This document shows, one piece after another, positions 43,961-54,790 of a stretch of DNA of 64,000 bases. The position numbers and the translations under genes are program-made. Source of the stretch: Catonia carolina (lineage: Eukaryota; Arthropoda; Insecta; Hemiptera; Achilidae); the NCBI GenBank assembly GCA_035578175.1, contig JAQMRL010000008.1:64419541-64483540 (forward strand), written 5' to 3'. The notes below the pieces were generated by a model that saw only the letters and a list, made by a program, of their open reading frames with translations, did no database searches and was not told where the DNA came from. Within the stretch, counting starts at the first letter, position 1. Each line of letters starts with the position of its first letter.

Positions 43961-44213
43961 CTTGGATAATATCAGGTTACATGTTTATATGAAATTGTCC
44001 GTTATTTCAGAAAAATATGTAATTTTTGGATTCATTCTTAAATGAGTGGTACTTAAACCCATACAAAAATTCTCAGAAATATCTTTCATCAATCTTGATG
44101 ATTCATTCACTGCATTTACAGAATTGTTTTTTTAAAATAATTATTGGTTCCTTGGGCAAGAAGACTACGATGTTCATGGAGTTCGAAATGTTATTGATTA
44201 AAATTAACTTTTC
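43961..44213. other. Unique AT-rich sequence
   Basis: The frame at 44,026-44,271 has no recognisable product and runs into family A. Confidence 0.3.
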
Positions 44214-44972
44214 GATAAAAAAGTGGTGTGAAATAGTCACACGACTTTCTCTTGCCAATGCAAATAATTAATTATATAAGTTAACCTAAAGTTAAAAATA
44301 AACAAAAAACAATCTTATTTTAATCATGAGTAAAAGACGCAAAATGAAAATTAACGTTAGTTTGGCTTAAAAATACGGAAAATCACGCTAAACTAGGCTC
44401 TGTAGAGAAAAATGCTTTAAATAAAAGTTTTAGATATTATCATTTCCTATAAATTTTATTATAGCCTATACATATTTGTCGTAAAATACGTACTACGGCT
44501 GAAATCTAAAAAAAATCGATTTTTCACACGTTTTCGTCAGAAAAAAACAGAAAATCGCTAATTACCGCTTAACTAAGCGTTATACAAAAAAATGTTTGAA
44601 ATAAAAGTTGTACGATTTTAAATTATCTACAACTTTCATTATATACATTTTTGCGCTAAATGCATATTAAAGCCGCGATCTTAAAAAAAAACAATTTTTT
44701 TACGAGAAAACAGCCTCTCCAAGAGTTTCAGCAGACATGGCGCCTATCCTATCTTGTAGAGCATAAAAAAATGTCGTAATTTCGGGCGACTTTTAAAAAA
44801 AGTCGTTGGAGCCGTTTTTGAGAAAATCGCAATAAAGTTAAAAATGACATGAATAAATACTACTTCCGGTTGACCGATTTTTATGAAAATGTCTTTGTCG
44901 GGTCCGGTAGTAGTATCTAACTTAAGGTTTCAAGTTTGTACAATGTTCCGTTCTGGAGATATTCTGTTCACA

Positions 44973-45039
<67 letters not shown>

Positions 45040-45172
45040 CAATTGCTGAAAATATGTTTTTTTTTGATTCAGGGGGTCTGAAAACGTGTAGATCCGGTGA
45101 AAACTCGATTTCGAAAAATCGACATGGAAAGAATACTTTCCTTTCTATATATTCATATAGGCAAGAGAAAGT
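44214..45172 (-). mobile_element. Family A, copy 11
   Basis: Inverted full-length copy with a long CA run. It is followed at once by a second 3' end. Confidence 0.85.
44969..45036. repeat. (CA)n microsatellite
   Basis: About 68 bp of CA with a short CGCG interruption at 44,983-44,988; the longest dinucleotide run in the window. Confidence 0.95.
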
Positions 45173-45250
45173 AATAAGTTGTGAAACACTTACACGACTT
45201 TCTTTTGCTAGTTAGTGTAAATAATTAAAAAATTAACCTAATTTTAAATA
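45173..45250 (-). mobile_element. Family A 3'-end fragment directly joined to copy 11
   Basis: TGTGAAACACTTACACGAC, then TTTCTTTTGCTAG and an AATTAACC block. This is the family A 3' end again, head to tail with the 5' end of copy 11. Confidence 0.65.
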
Positions 45251-45269
45251 ATATTAATACAGTTAATAA

Positions 45270-45760
45270 TTTGAAAATCCCATGAAATCCCTTTAATGTC
45301 TCATGTCTGGTGGTAATTTTTAAAAAGGCTTATCTTTGACTTTTGGTAAACCTTATCAGTGATTTCTGTATCTACTCTTTTACTGGAATCGAATGACACT
45401 ATTTTTGTTTTCAAATACCGACTTTAATTTTTTTTACTTCCGGTCGAAACTGGATCTTCAAACCCAATGATTTTTGTATCTACTCTACAGGAATCGAATT
45501 TTTTTTTGTTTTACGTCTGACTGTTTTGCAATTTCTGCTAATCCAGACGGTAGAGAATGATGGTATATGAAAATGAGTAATGAAAAAATACCAGACATAA
45601 ACGGGAATAGGATGATTAATTTTGTTTACGAATTACGACTTTGATTTCTTGACTTCCGGTTTTGGGCCACTTCCGCTCGAAATCGGAACTTGAAAGCCAA
45701 TTGAGGCTGACCAACGTTTTGTGTACATTACGAATGCGAAAACCGTTTGTTGATATATCA
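45270..45760 (-). repeat. Repeat family K, copy 3, interrupted by SINE E
   Basis: Inverted pieces at 45,270-45,498 and 45,611-45,760 match K at 52,660. The piece ATCTACTCT / GGAATCGAAT occurs at both 45,371 and 45,476, so a local duplication is also present. Confidence 0.6.
45499..45610 (-). repeat. SINE family E, copy 9 (tail fragment nested in K)
   Basis: Has TTTTACGTCTGACTGTTTTG, then ATTTCTGCTAATCCAGACGG and GAAAAAATACCAGAC. The tRNA-like head is lost. Confidence 0.65.
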
Positions 45761-45769
45761 TGTAGTTTT

Positions 45770-46092
45770 TGAATGTTGGTGTAGTGGTTAAATCATTACC
45801 CCGAGTCTGCTGTTTAACAGCTGATTTTCAGAAACGGAGGTTCCGTGGTTGAAATCCTAGTAAAGGTATTTACTTTTGTACGAATTTGAATACTATAAAC
45901 TGTGGTTACCGGTGTACTTTGATAGTTGGGGTTCTATAACCATACTCTCTTAGGAATTGTTGGCCTGATTCTCTGTAAGGTTACACCTTATTTACACGTT
46001 ATACATATCACCTTCATCTCATTGGGTTACTGGTTATTCTAAATTGAATAGATTGTAACGTATATCCTTATACATTCGGTACACATTAGACT
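45770..46092 (+). repeat. SINE family C, copy 7
   Basis: Complete plus-strand copy: A-box-like TTGGTGTAGTGGTTAAATC, the CTGTTTAACAGCTG palindrome, a B box with one change (GGTTGAAATCC), and the full body. Confidence 0.8.
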
Positions 46093-46857
46093 TAAAAATA
46101 CGGAAAATCACTAATTGACGCTAAATTAGGCTCTGTAGAAGTAAAACCTTGAACAAAAGCAAAATAGTTATTAAGTAAAAATAATAAAATAAAAATAGTA
46201 AAGTAATTAAATTAAGTAAAATAATAATTAAAAGTAAAATGCATAGTAAGGGCGTAATGTTAAAAATCTCATTTTTTACCAGTTTTAATGGCCAAATACA
46301 GAAAATCATTGACGCTAACTTAAGCGTTGTAGAAAAAACTATTGAAATTAAGTAGTAGGTTTTTTAATGTTGTAAAACCTAGATTATAATACACTTTGGT
46401 CCACGAATGGATATTAAGGCCGAATTCTTAAAAAAAACCTTTTACCACAAGAGCAGAGGCTCCCCAGGAAATTCAGCAGACATGGCGCTTACCTTATCTT
46501 GTAGAGCACAAAAAAGTGAGGCGATTAAAAAAAAATTGTACGAGCCGTTTTTGAGAAAATCTCAAAAAAATGAATAATCGCAAGAAAAATTACTACTTCC
46601 GGTTGACCGATTTTGATGAAAATTCTCATGTCGGGTCCACTTGTACCTAACTTAAGTTCCAAGTTTTAACTTTGTACGGTATTCGTTTTTGAGATATTTT
46701 GTTCACATACAGACGAGTTATTCTTGTAAGAAAACCCTGTTTTTTTGGGTTCAGGAGATCTGAAAATGTGTGTATATGTTGAAAACTCCAATTCGAAAAA
46801 TCGAAATTAAAACAATACTCTTCTTCTCTACATGTGCATAAAGGGAAGAGAAAGTAA
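46093..46857 (-). mobile_element. Family A, copy 12 (3' end truncated)
   Basis: Inverted copy starting inside the second tandem unit at the end of SINE C and running to the altered 5' end (AAGGGAAGAGAAAG). Confidence 0.75.
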
Positions 46858-47401
46858 AAATTTACAAGATTATACCATACTTCTTAATTTATGACTGCGT
46901 AGGCTAATGACGCGTAGTCGAAAATATATAACTACCAATAATTTACTGTAATTCCTTTATTGGTTTTTCCAAAAAAAAGCCGTGTAACATAAAACTGCTA
47001 CTTAAGTATTACAAATTCGATCGGGAAATAAAACTGTAAATAAATTTAAATTTCTATTCTATTCTGAACTAGAGCTCTTTTAATTATTTCTTATACTGTT
47101 ATTTAATACTTCAGAATTTAGAACTAAACAATACTGTAACTTGTTAGTAACATAATTGGTGTAATGCAGCCTAAATTTACGGATACTTTATCTTATAAAT
47201 TTGCAGAAAAATTTAAATAACGTGTAAAAGCTATAAATTGAATAATTTCTAATTTATTATTTAATTTACTTTCACATTTTATTTTTTGCGCTTCGTCTAT
47301 AGTCTTTAATGAAGTGTAAAATGTTGCGACGGGGAAAACTTTCCGATACATAGGTTTTAAAAATTATCTTAACGTTTAATGAAAATAAAAACGCTGAGGC
47401 C
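46858..47401. other. Unique AT-rich sequence
   Basis: No feature recognised. Confidence 0.35.
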
Positions 47402-47574
47402 AAAAAAATGTTTTTTTTTTACGTCCGGCTGTTATTAGAATACTATTAATTGCTTATGGAGAAGAGTGATATATGGATATAAATAATGATAAACGGTACA
47501 TCTAACCGGGAATCGAACCCGGAACCCCTGGCTTAAAAGCCTGTGGCGCTGACTACTACACCAACGGACCGACC
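47402..47574 (-). repeat. SINE family E, copy 4 (well preserved)
   Basis: Minus strand: a GTCGGTCCGTTGGTGTAGTA start, A box, CAGGCTTTTAAGCCAG anticodon-arm remnant, a perfect B box GGGTTCGATTCCC, and a tail ending in ACGTAAAAAAAA. Mismatched stems argue against a tRNA gene. Confidence 0.8.
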
Positions 47575-47689
47575 AAAAAAATATGGTGTTACAATAATGT
47601 CTATCTGTATGTGTTTTTACTATTTGTTTTGGAGAAAAAACTATGAGACCGACCTGAAGTAAACCAAATCATATACAACGTAACCCCAT

Positions 47690-47970
47690 GATTAAGGGTA
47701 CTTCAGTGCCAAAATAAAAGAACTCATTCTCCTGAAAGAATTCATTGAGTCATTTAGTCGGAATTCCTTAAAAAAAATCCATGCGGAGCTCTTTTTTGGA
47801 AAATTATTTTTTTTTAAAGACACCGTTGTTGTAAATATGAGGGAAACGTTTACATAACAAAAGTTAAAGACAATTAAAAATTCCAGAACTTTTGTATTTG
47901 ACATTTGTTTGTCCGACGCTTAGTTTAGCTGCTCTTTGTAAATTAATGTCTAAATCGCTTTTATTTGTTT
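47690..47970 (-). repeat. Very diverged relative of family A
   Basis: Near 47,875-47,935 the order AATTCCAGAACTTTTGTATTT, then GACATTTGTTTGTC and CGCTTAGTTTAGCTG copies the tandem-unit core of family A with many changes. An older subfamily is likely. Strand assignment is weak. Confidence 0.4.
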
Positions 47971-48057
47971 TTTTTAATGGCATTGTTTAGGTGCATTTTC
48001 AGCAAACATAGATGCATTATGAGAAGTTAAAGACCATTGTTTTACTTTTTAACATTG

Positions 48058-48170
48058 GGCCAGTCAATGAAGGGTGATAAATGAAAATGAATGATGAAGA
48101 AATGTCAGTTCTGACCGGGAATTGAACTCGGGACCCCTGGCTTAGAAGCCAAAGTGTCACTAGATAGATC
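48058..48170 (-). repeat. SINE family E, copy 5
   Basis: Minus-strand copy with B box GAGTTCAATTCCC and a GTCAGAACTGACATTTC body. The A-box end is truncated. Confidence 0.7.
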
Positions 48171-48190
48171 TTTTATATTGGAATAATTTT

Positions 48191-49125
48191 TACTATCTCT
48201 TGCCTATATGAATACGTATATAGGAAGAAAAGTATTGTTTTTGTGTCGATTTTTCATCGAATATACACGTTTTCAGACCCCCTGAACCCCAAAAAACCAT
48301 GTTTTTAGCGATTGGTCTGTGTGGGAACAGAATATCTCAAGAACGAAACATCGTACGAACTTGAAACTTCAGTTACATGCCACTACCGAACCCGACACGA
48401 ACATTTTCATCAAAATCGGTCTACCGGAATTCGTGTGATTCTATTTGTGTGGTTATTTATTCGTGTGATTTTTCACTGTTTTGCAATTTTTTCAAAAACT
48501 AGTCCGACTTTTTTTTTAAATCGCCTGATTTACTAAATTTTTTATACTCTACAAGATAGGGTAGGCGCCATGTTTGCTGAAATTCTTGGTGAGGTTGTTT
48601 TCGCGTAAAAAATTGTTTTTTTTTTTTTAAGATTGGGGCTTTATTATGCATTTCAGCGCAAAAATGTATAATAATAAAATTTTTTAGAGAATTCGAAGTC
48701 CTACAACTTTTGTTTCAAACATATTTTTGTATAAAGGTTAGTTTAGCGGTAATTAGCGATTTTCTGTTTTTTCTCACGAAAACGTGTGAAAAATCGATTT
48801 TTTAAGATTTCGGCCTTAGTATGCACTTTACGACAAAAGTATATATAATCATATTTTTAGGAAATTAAAGGATCTACAACTTTTATTTCAAGCATTTTTC
48901 TCTACAGTGTCTAGTTTAGCGTGAAAGAGCGATTTTCCGTATTTTTAAGCCAAACTTGAGTTCGATTGTCATTTTGGGTCTTTCATTATATGATTAAAAT
49001 AAGGTTATATTTTTTGAGGTTAGTTTTTTGTTTATTTGTAATGTTTTATTACTAATGTTAGGTTTATTGTTAATTATTTGCATTGGCAAGAGAAAGTTGT
49101 GTGAGCGTTTCACACCAAATTTTTT
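48191..49125 (+). mobile_element. Family A, copy 13
   Basis: Full length. A short deletion removes the CGAAATCGAG block, and the GT run is gone. Its sequence is close to copies 1 and 14, making these three the youngest-looking group. Confidence 0.85.
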
Positions 49126-49549
49126 AATGTAATTTATGGTATATCTATACAGTATTTATTTTATAACATAAACGAATGGGTTAAGTTAAATTAACTTTTG
49201 ATAATGACGTAACAATTGCATAATACACAGGTAGTTATTTTTAATGGCTCTGATTTATTTAGTTTAGTCATACGGTTATTTTATTAGTACTGTTTACATT
49301 ATTAACATAAAGATAAATGTTATAAAGAGCTACACATTATGAAGTATTTAAGAGGTATAACATACTATGACAATGGCCTTGTTTATGTTTAGAGGTATTC
49401 TTATTTTATTGCACACCGGGCATTTTTAACCTGTTTTATTTAGTTTATAATAATATCAGTGTTTTACCACTACAAAAGAATACACGAACGTTGTTCGTCT
49501 ACTTACTTACTACCTTTTAATCGGCCGTCAAACAAAAACATAACACTGG
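49126..49549. other. Unique AT-rich sequence
   Basis: No feature recognised. Confidence 0.3.
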
Positions 49550-49690
49550 GTCATTGCCGGCTAGCTGGCCCGCCGTTTCACTTGTCGAATAGCGTAGCGT
49601 AGTCGACTGCAAAGTTCATCAATTTTCACCCTCAATCGAATATTATCTACTCTACTCGCTGCTGCTGCTGCTGCATTCCTCGCGTCTTCT
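49550..49690. promoter_or_regulatory. Small CpG-richer patch with CTG repeat
   Basis: GGCCCGCCGTTTCACTTGTC, AGCGTAGCGTAGTCGAC and a CTG run of five (49,660-49,674) stand out from the AT-rich flanks. Regulatory potential is only suggested by composition. Confidence 0.2.
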
Positions 49691-49962
49691 GTCTTTCACC
49701 ATTGTTTCGTAAAACTATTTATTATCGTGTATCGTCATTCTTGATCCTCACTCGTATTATACGTTCTATTTTTATCTCTTTTTAATTCTTATTCACGCAT
49801 TTCTTTTATCTTTTCTATATCTATTAATTTTTGCACAAGGTCTAAAATGTTTATTAATTAGATGATATTAAATGGTAATTCTTTTGTTTTTTTTATACGA
49901 GTATTAAATTCATTCATATCTATATTACATTGTATTGTTTTCTTCTTTTAATTTATTTTTTT

Positions 49963-50942
49963 TACTTTCTCTTGCCTATATGAATATATAGGAAGGAAAG
50001 TATTGTTTTCATGTCGATTTTTCGAAATCGAGTTTTCATCGGATCTATACGTTTTCAGACCCCCTGAACCAAAAAAACATGTTTTTAGCGATTGGTCTGT
50101 GTGTGTGTATACAAAATATCTCAAGAACGGAAAATCGTACGAACTTGAAACTTGAAACTTAAGTTACATACTACTACCGGACCCGACACGAACATTTTTA
50201 TCAAAATCGGTCAACCGGAAGTAGTAGTTTATTCGTAGGACCAGTTTTTGAGAAAATCGCAAAAAAATGAAAAATTATACGATATAATTTTTCACTTTTT
50301 TGCGATTTTCTCAAAAACTGGTCCTACGATTTTTTTTAAATCGCCTGGTTTACTAAATTTTTTATTCTCTACAAAATAGGGTAGGCGCCATGTTTGCTGA
50401 AATTCTCGGTGAGGCTGTTTTTACGTAAAAAAAAATTTTTTTTAAGATTACGGCTTTAATATGTATTATAGCGCAAAAATGTATATAATAAAAAAATAGA
50501 GAATTTAAAAACCTACAACTTTTATTTCAAACATTTGTTTGTATAACGCTTAGTTTAGCGGTAATAAGCGATTTTCTGTTTTTTTCTCACGAAAACGTGT
50601 GAAAAATCGATTTTTTTAAGATTTCGGCCTTAGTATGCACTTTACGACAAAAGTATATATAATCATATTTTTAGGAAATTAAAGGATCTACAACTTTTAT
50701 ATAGAGCATTTTTCTCTACAGAGCCTAGTTTAGCGTGAAAGAGTGATTTTCCATGTTTTTTAGCCAAACTGAGGTAGATTTTCATTTTGCGTCTTCCGCT
50801 CATGATTGAAATAAAGTTATGTTTTTTGAGGTTAGTTTTTTGTTTATTTCTAATGTTTTATTACTAATGTTAGGTTATATTGTTTAAATTATTTGCACTG
50901 GCAAGAGAAAGTTGTGTGAGTGTTTCACACCAGATTTTTTTT
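49963..50942 (+). mobile_element. Family A, copy 14, with internal perfect fold-back
   Basis: Full length with intact sub-terminal repeats and hairpin. An extra inverted copy of its own TTGCGATTTTCTCAAAAACT segment creates a palindrome at 50,233-50,329 that no other copy has. Confidence 0.9.
50233..50329. repeat. 97-bp near-perfect palindrome
   Basis: Arms of about 47 bp (50,233-50,279 and 50,283-50,329) are complementary except at one position, with a 3-nt centre. The right arm is the normal family A sequence; the left arm is its inverted copy. Confidence 0.95.
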
Positions 50943-51081
50943 CTTTGTAAAAGTAGTTTTCTAATCGTAATATTTTTTCAAACCTCTACTATACTCTATC
51001 CCATGGAACCTTGCAGCACGTCAAAAAATAAATGTATTAAAATTGTGATTGAACTTAGCGCGATCCATTCGACTTACAATT

Positions 51082-51230
51082 GTTTTTTGTTTCACGTCTG
51101 ACTGTTTTGCAGTTGCTACTATTACAGACGGTGAGAAGGAATGAATGATGAAAAAATGCCAGACCTGACCGGAAATCGAACCCGGAACCCCGACGTAGAA
51201 GCCAGTTGCGCTAACCACTACGCCAACGTT
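51082..51230 (-). repeat. SINE family E, copy 6
   Basis: Minus strand: AACGTTGGCGTAGTGGTTAG, GCAACTGGCTTCTACG, a perfect B box GGGTTCGATTTCC, then the AGGTCTGGCATTTTTTCATC body and the CAGTCAGACGTGAAAC tail. Confidence 0.8.
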
Positions 51231-51837
51231 GAGTTACAAAATATGTTCTGTACTTATCAGACGGAACTTACTATGTACTAATTACAAAATACGACAGTAC
51301 CAGTAGAAAGAATTCATAGAGGCTTGTTATAAAACATCCGGTCTGTCGCCGGTTTTTTGACTGAAGGCGTTGGAAGAGTGAAACATGATTTCGCATCCTT
51401 TTACTGACTTTCAACCCGTAGTCTGTTCATATCTGTTGTACGGTTCTGTGGGATATACTGTAATATTCCATTTTTTCTCGAATAGGGACAATTTTAGACC
51501 ACGTGAGATGACTTAAGACGTTTCTGGGAGCTCTTTTTGCAGCCCACATTCTTAAGCATTCGCTCACTGTTTTTTTCTCCTTTCTTCTGTCCACCCAATG
51601 TTAATATTTTTGCTCTTCATGGAAGCCCTTAAAGTCCGTTTCGTTGTCTGTATTTGGTTCGGTTTATTCCGGTTTACTCAATATCCTTTCTGACTTCTTT
51701 ACACATTTATCCGACATCTTAGGTATATTGTTTAGTATCTTAAAAATGTGTATTGTCAACCGGTTGTCATAATTAAGTTTTGTTACCTGTTGTCAAAGTT
51801 TTGATATTAGCTTTACACCGACAAAATTAAGTATAGT
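51231..51837. other. Unique AT-rich sequence
   Basis: No feature recognised. Confidence 0.3.
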
Positions 51838-52068
51838 TACTGTTTAGGTCATCAGTCGAAAGGCTAGTTTGAACCTATAGAGGCTTTACTACGTAAAAGC
51901 AGTAAGGTCGTTCACAATTGCCTTTCTCACTGAGTGGAAAAGTATTCTTATCTGCACGCCAGGCCCTCTGAAAAGCATCTCCTTTCCACCCTGCAAATGA
52001 TACCTTCACTTCATTCACCACAGTATCTGGCTGTATAATGAAGTTCATTACTCTCAGAGGAGATAACA
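51838..52068 (-). mobile_element. SINE-like family B, copy 17 (5' head missing)
   Basis: Has the AAC-tail end and the middle, ending at AGAGGAGATAAC, where a LINE fragment begins. Confidence 0.75.
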
Positions 52069-52560
52069 GTTATCTGCTATATTGACCCAAACTCGGGGTC
52101 TCCGGCCTGTTCTAACTTCAAACCTAGTAATCTGCTTTATCTTAAATAAGTTGGATGGCCATCTCTTCCACTGTCGTTCTGTACTAAGTTGTCCGGTGGG
52201 CTTGTATTTAAACACCTGTTTGGGTAATCGATCACTTGGCATCCGCAACAAATGTTTGATTTTTGTCGGTATTTCCGAAGAGTTGATATCAACCGTAGAA
52301 CATTAATTTCATACCGATATAGTCATTTCGTTTATCATCCAGCAATCGATATGATAGTCTTAGGAATCTAATCTCAGCAACCTCTATTCTTGATATTTAC
52401 TGAACAATCCAACACTCTGAAGCGTACATCAGATTTGGCAGAATCAAGGCGTAATATAACTTTAAACCAGCCTCTTTTCGCATTTTACCAACCGATGTTC
52501 TCCTCGCAGTATTTATAAGCCTCAGGAACTTTTCCAGTTTAATTTTTGGCTCCCGTGATT
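52069..52560 (-). pseudogene. LINE ORF2 C-terminal fragment, different lineage
   Basis: On the minus strand from 52,251 it reads RMPSDRLPKQVFKYKPTGQL then STERQWKRW, the familiar tail of insect LINE proteins. Upstream pieces (to about 52,560) carry KLEKFLRLI and LPNLMYASECW-like text in broken frames. It joins SINE B copy 17 on its 3' side. Confidence 0.7.
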
Positions 52561-52619
52561 ACACATAAGACAACACATCGACAACACATCACAAGTATAT
52601 CTCAGTAATTGGCTAAAGT

Positions 52620-52980
52620 ATATAAGTGGTGGTAATTTTTAAGATGTCATCTATCATTTCCCTGTGTCAATCTGTCACACCCAGATGTCAGGAACTACAA
52701 GAGATAGCAATGGTTTTCAGATTCATAATCTACCCAAAAAGTTAGTGGGCCTGGATTGGGTTTGAAGTTCCGGTTTTGATCGGAAGTGGACAAAAAATTG
52801 AAAGTCAAGAAATCAAAGTCGGAATTTGAAACAAAAATAGCGCCATTCGATTCCCCTTACAGATTAGTTACAGTAATAACTAATGGTTTTTGCCATAGGT
52901 CAAAGGTAAGCCTTTTTAGAAATTGCCACCAGCCATGAAACGTCTTTCATCGTCTCATGAAAGGGATTTAAAGCCACCCC
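52620..52980 (+). repeat. Repeat family K, copy 2
   Basis: The most complete K copy: GTCACACCCAGATGTCAGG, TAGTGGGCCTGG, GAAGTTCCGGTTTTG and a GGTCAAAGGTAAGCC end. A degraded tRNA-like piece in reverse (CGAACCACTACATCGCGAGC, 52,997-53,016) follows. Confidence 0.65.
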
Positions 52981-53017
52981 TTGGAAGCCAATTGAGCGAA
53001 CCACTACATCGCGAGCC

Positions 53018-53111
53018 GGCTATTATCAAAAGTCTTAGGAATCTAATCTCAGCAACCTCTATTCTTGATATTTACTGAACAAAGAGATGCAAATTCAAAA
53101 GGCTATTATCA
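53018..53111. repeat. Templated 72-bp insertion with 11-bp flanking duplication
   Basis: GGCTATTATCA at 53,018-53,028 and 53,101-53,111 brackets an insert whose 53,031-53,082 part is identical to 52,356-52,407 inside the LINE fragment. Confidence 0.85.
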
Positions 53112-53250
53112 GTAGCGTAATTCATAAAATACTTAAAGAGGTAATTAGTTTTTTTTGGTTGCTTCAGTGTTCAGTTACCTCGCGTTTGACTGTGAAGCTA
53201 AAGGTCCGGAGTACAATTTCTTTAAGTCTATTAAATTTTGTTAAACGCTA

Positions 53251-53848
53251 AGGCCCGTTTCATACCAAAGGAATCTGAATCAATCAGAATCACCCTGAAT
53301 CCGAGCGAATGTGACCCAAACATCAAACTATTCTCACTAACTGAATCAAAGGGATTTTATTAAAAATATTTAGTTCAGTTGAGGCAAGGACGATGGAGGG
53401 AGTTGTCATTCACACAATATTATTTAGATGAAGACGAACAAGGCGGATACTCAAAAGCAGAACTGTTTGGGTTCATAAAATTAATCGGAAAAAACTTTTG
53501 AACGCTCTTCCACGCAAAAGAGATGTAAATTCTGTTGCTTTGATTTTTGTCGCTCGCATTGTTTGATTTCACTAATTATATTATTTTGTCAGCATCCATG
53601 TCGAAGAACCGTGTGTATAAAGACGTCTGTTCTGATTGACGCTCGGTTGTGACTGCCCAAAATCAGGTTATCCGAATCAGCTATTCATCTTGAATGAATC
53701 AGATTTATTCAGATTCTAACTGCATGAAGGCGGAGAACAAATATCTACTCGTAAACGGAGATTGTCATTTCGAATCTTTTAGAGACAGATTCGCTCGGAT
53801 TCACAATGAATCTGATTGATTCAGATTCTTTTGGTATGAAACAGGCCT
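53251..53848. mobile_element. Miniature DNA transposon with about 65-bp inverted repeats
   Basis: The left end AGGCCCGTTTCATACCAAAG and the right end (complement) AGGCCTGTTTCATACCAAAA stay similar for about 65 bp, including GAATCTGAATCAATCAGA and GAATCCGAGCGAAT. CTA flanks both sides (53,248-53,250 and 53,849-53,851). The 598-bp interior has no open frame. A 3-bp duplication points to the PIF/Harbinger group, tentatively. Confidence 0.85.
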
Positions 53849-53953
53849 CTAAGTCACGGAATTCGGTCGCTAATATCTAACCGTCTGTTGTCGCGTCTAT
53901 ATAGTATTAAATTTTAAAGTAATCTTTTTTTCAATTCGTACGTTATTTCTGAC

Positions 53954-54354
53954 ATCATGACATGATGTTGTTTTGTTGTTTAGTTCATCAGCCGAAAGGC
54001 TGGGTTGAACTTTCAAAGGTTTTATTAAATAAAATTAGGAGTAAGTTGGTTTACTTGCTTCCTCACAGAGTGGAAAAGTATGCTTATCAGCATGCCAGGC
54101 CTTTAGAAAAGCATATAACTTTACTCTGCTAATGGCACCTTCACTTCATTCACCACAGTTTGGATGTATTAATGAAATTCATTACTCTCAGAGGAGATAA
54201 ACTCTGAATATTATCTTTTACACCTCTACCTTTTCTGTTCTTAAATGCTTCAGTCTTATAATTGGCTGATAAGAAACATAACTATTTTTTGTATCCCTGG
54301 AACTAGCAGATCGAGTGCAAATAATTAAATACTCCACCTTCCTGTTATGGGCAA
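53954..54354 (-). mobile_element. SINE-like family B, copy 18
   Basis: Complete minus-strand copy with a longer tail (AACAACAAAACAACA). ATTTCTGAC at 53,945-53,953 and 54,355-54,363 is the likely target duplication. Confidence 0.8.
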
Positions 54355-54532
54355 ATTTCTGACTTATCCTATTAAAATAAATCTTTTTTATTCCTGTATG
54401 GAAACAGCTGATTTCGCTTAACTACTTGTTTACCCCTTTACTTGTTTACTCTGTACTTTACTCCTTTGCGTTCAAAAAATCATAAATCAGGTGTAAAATT
54501 TGTTGTTTGATTTTATTTAATCCAGTACAATC

Positions 54533-54655
54533 TTGGGTCTTGGGTTCGAATCCCATTCAGCCACGGCATATTTTCATACGTTACAAAAAATCATTTCATC
54601 CTTCACCGTCTGCATTAGCAGTAATTGCAGAACAGTCGGACGTTTAAAAAAATGA
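54533..54655 (+). repeat. SINE family E, copy 10 (A-box end missing)
   Basis: B box GGGTTCGAATCCC at 54,542-54,554, then TTTCATACGTTAC, the CACCGTCTGCATTAGCAGTA block, and a CAGTCGGACGTTTAAAAAAA tail. Confidence 0.75.
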
Positions 54656-54790
54656 AAAAAAAGTCCAATCTTGATTTGTGTTCTATTCATCCAATAAAGA
54701 AGATTTTATTGGTTTTTCAATCTTCAGGACAGGAAACTATCATCTTGTTGGCCCCAGAATTATGTGGGCCAACATTCATTTCGTTGTTAA

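Noticed and set aside
44883..45215. 110-codon open frame
   Set aside because: It is the CA microsatellite and inverted family A sequence.
2391..50942. Regularly spaced family A copies considered as a CRISPR-like or satellite array
   Set aside because: Spacing is irregular, orientation varies and units are about 0.9 kb; they are dispersed transposable elements.
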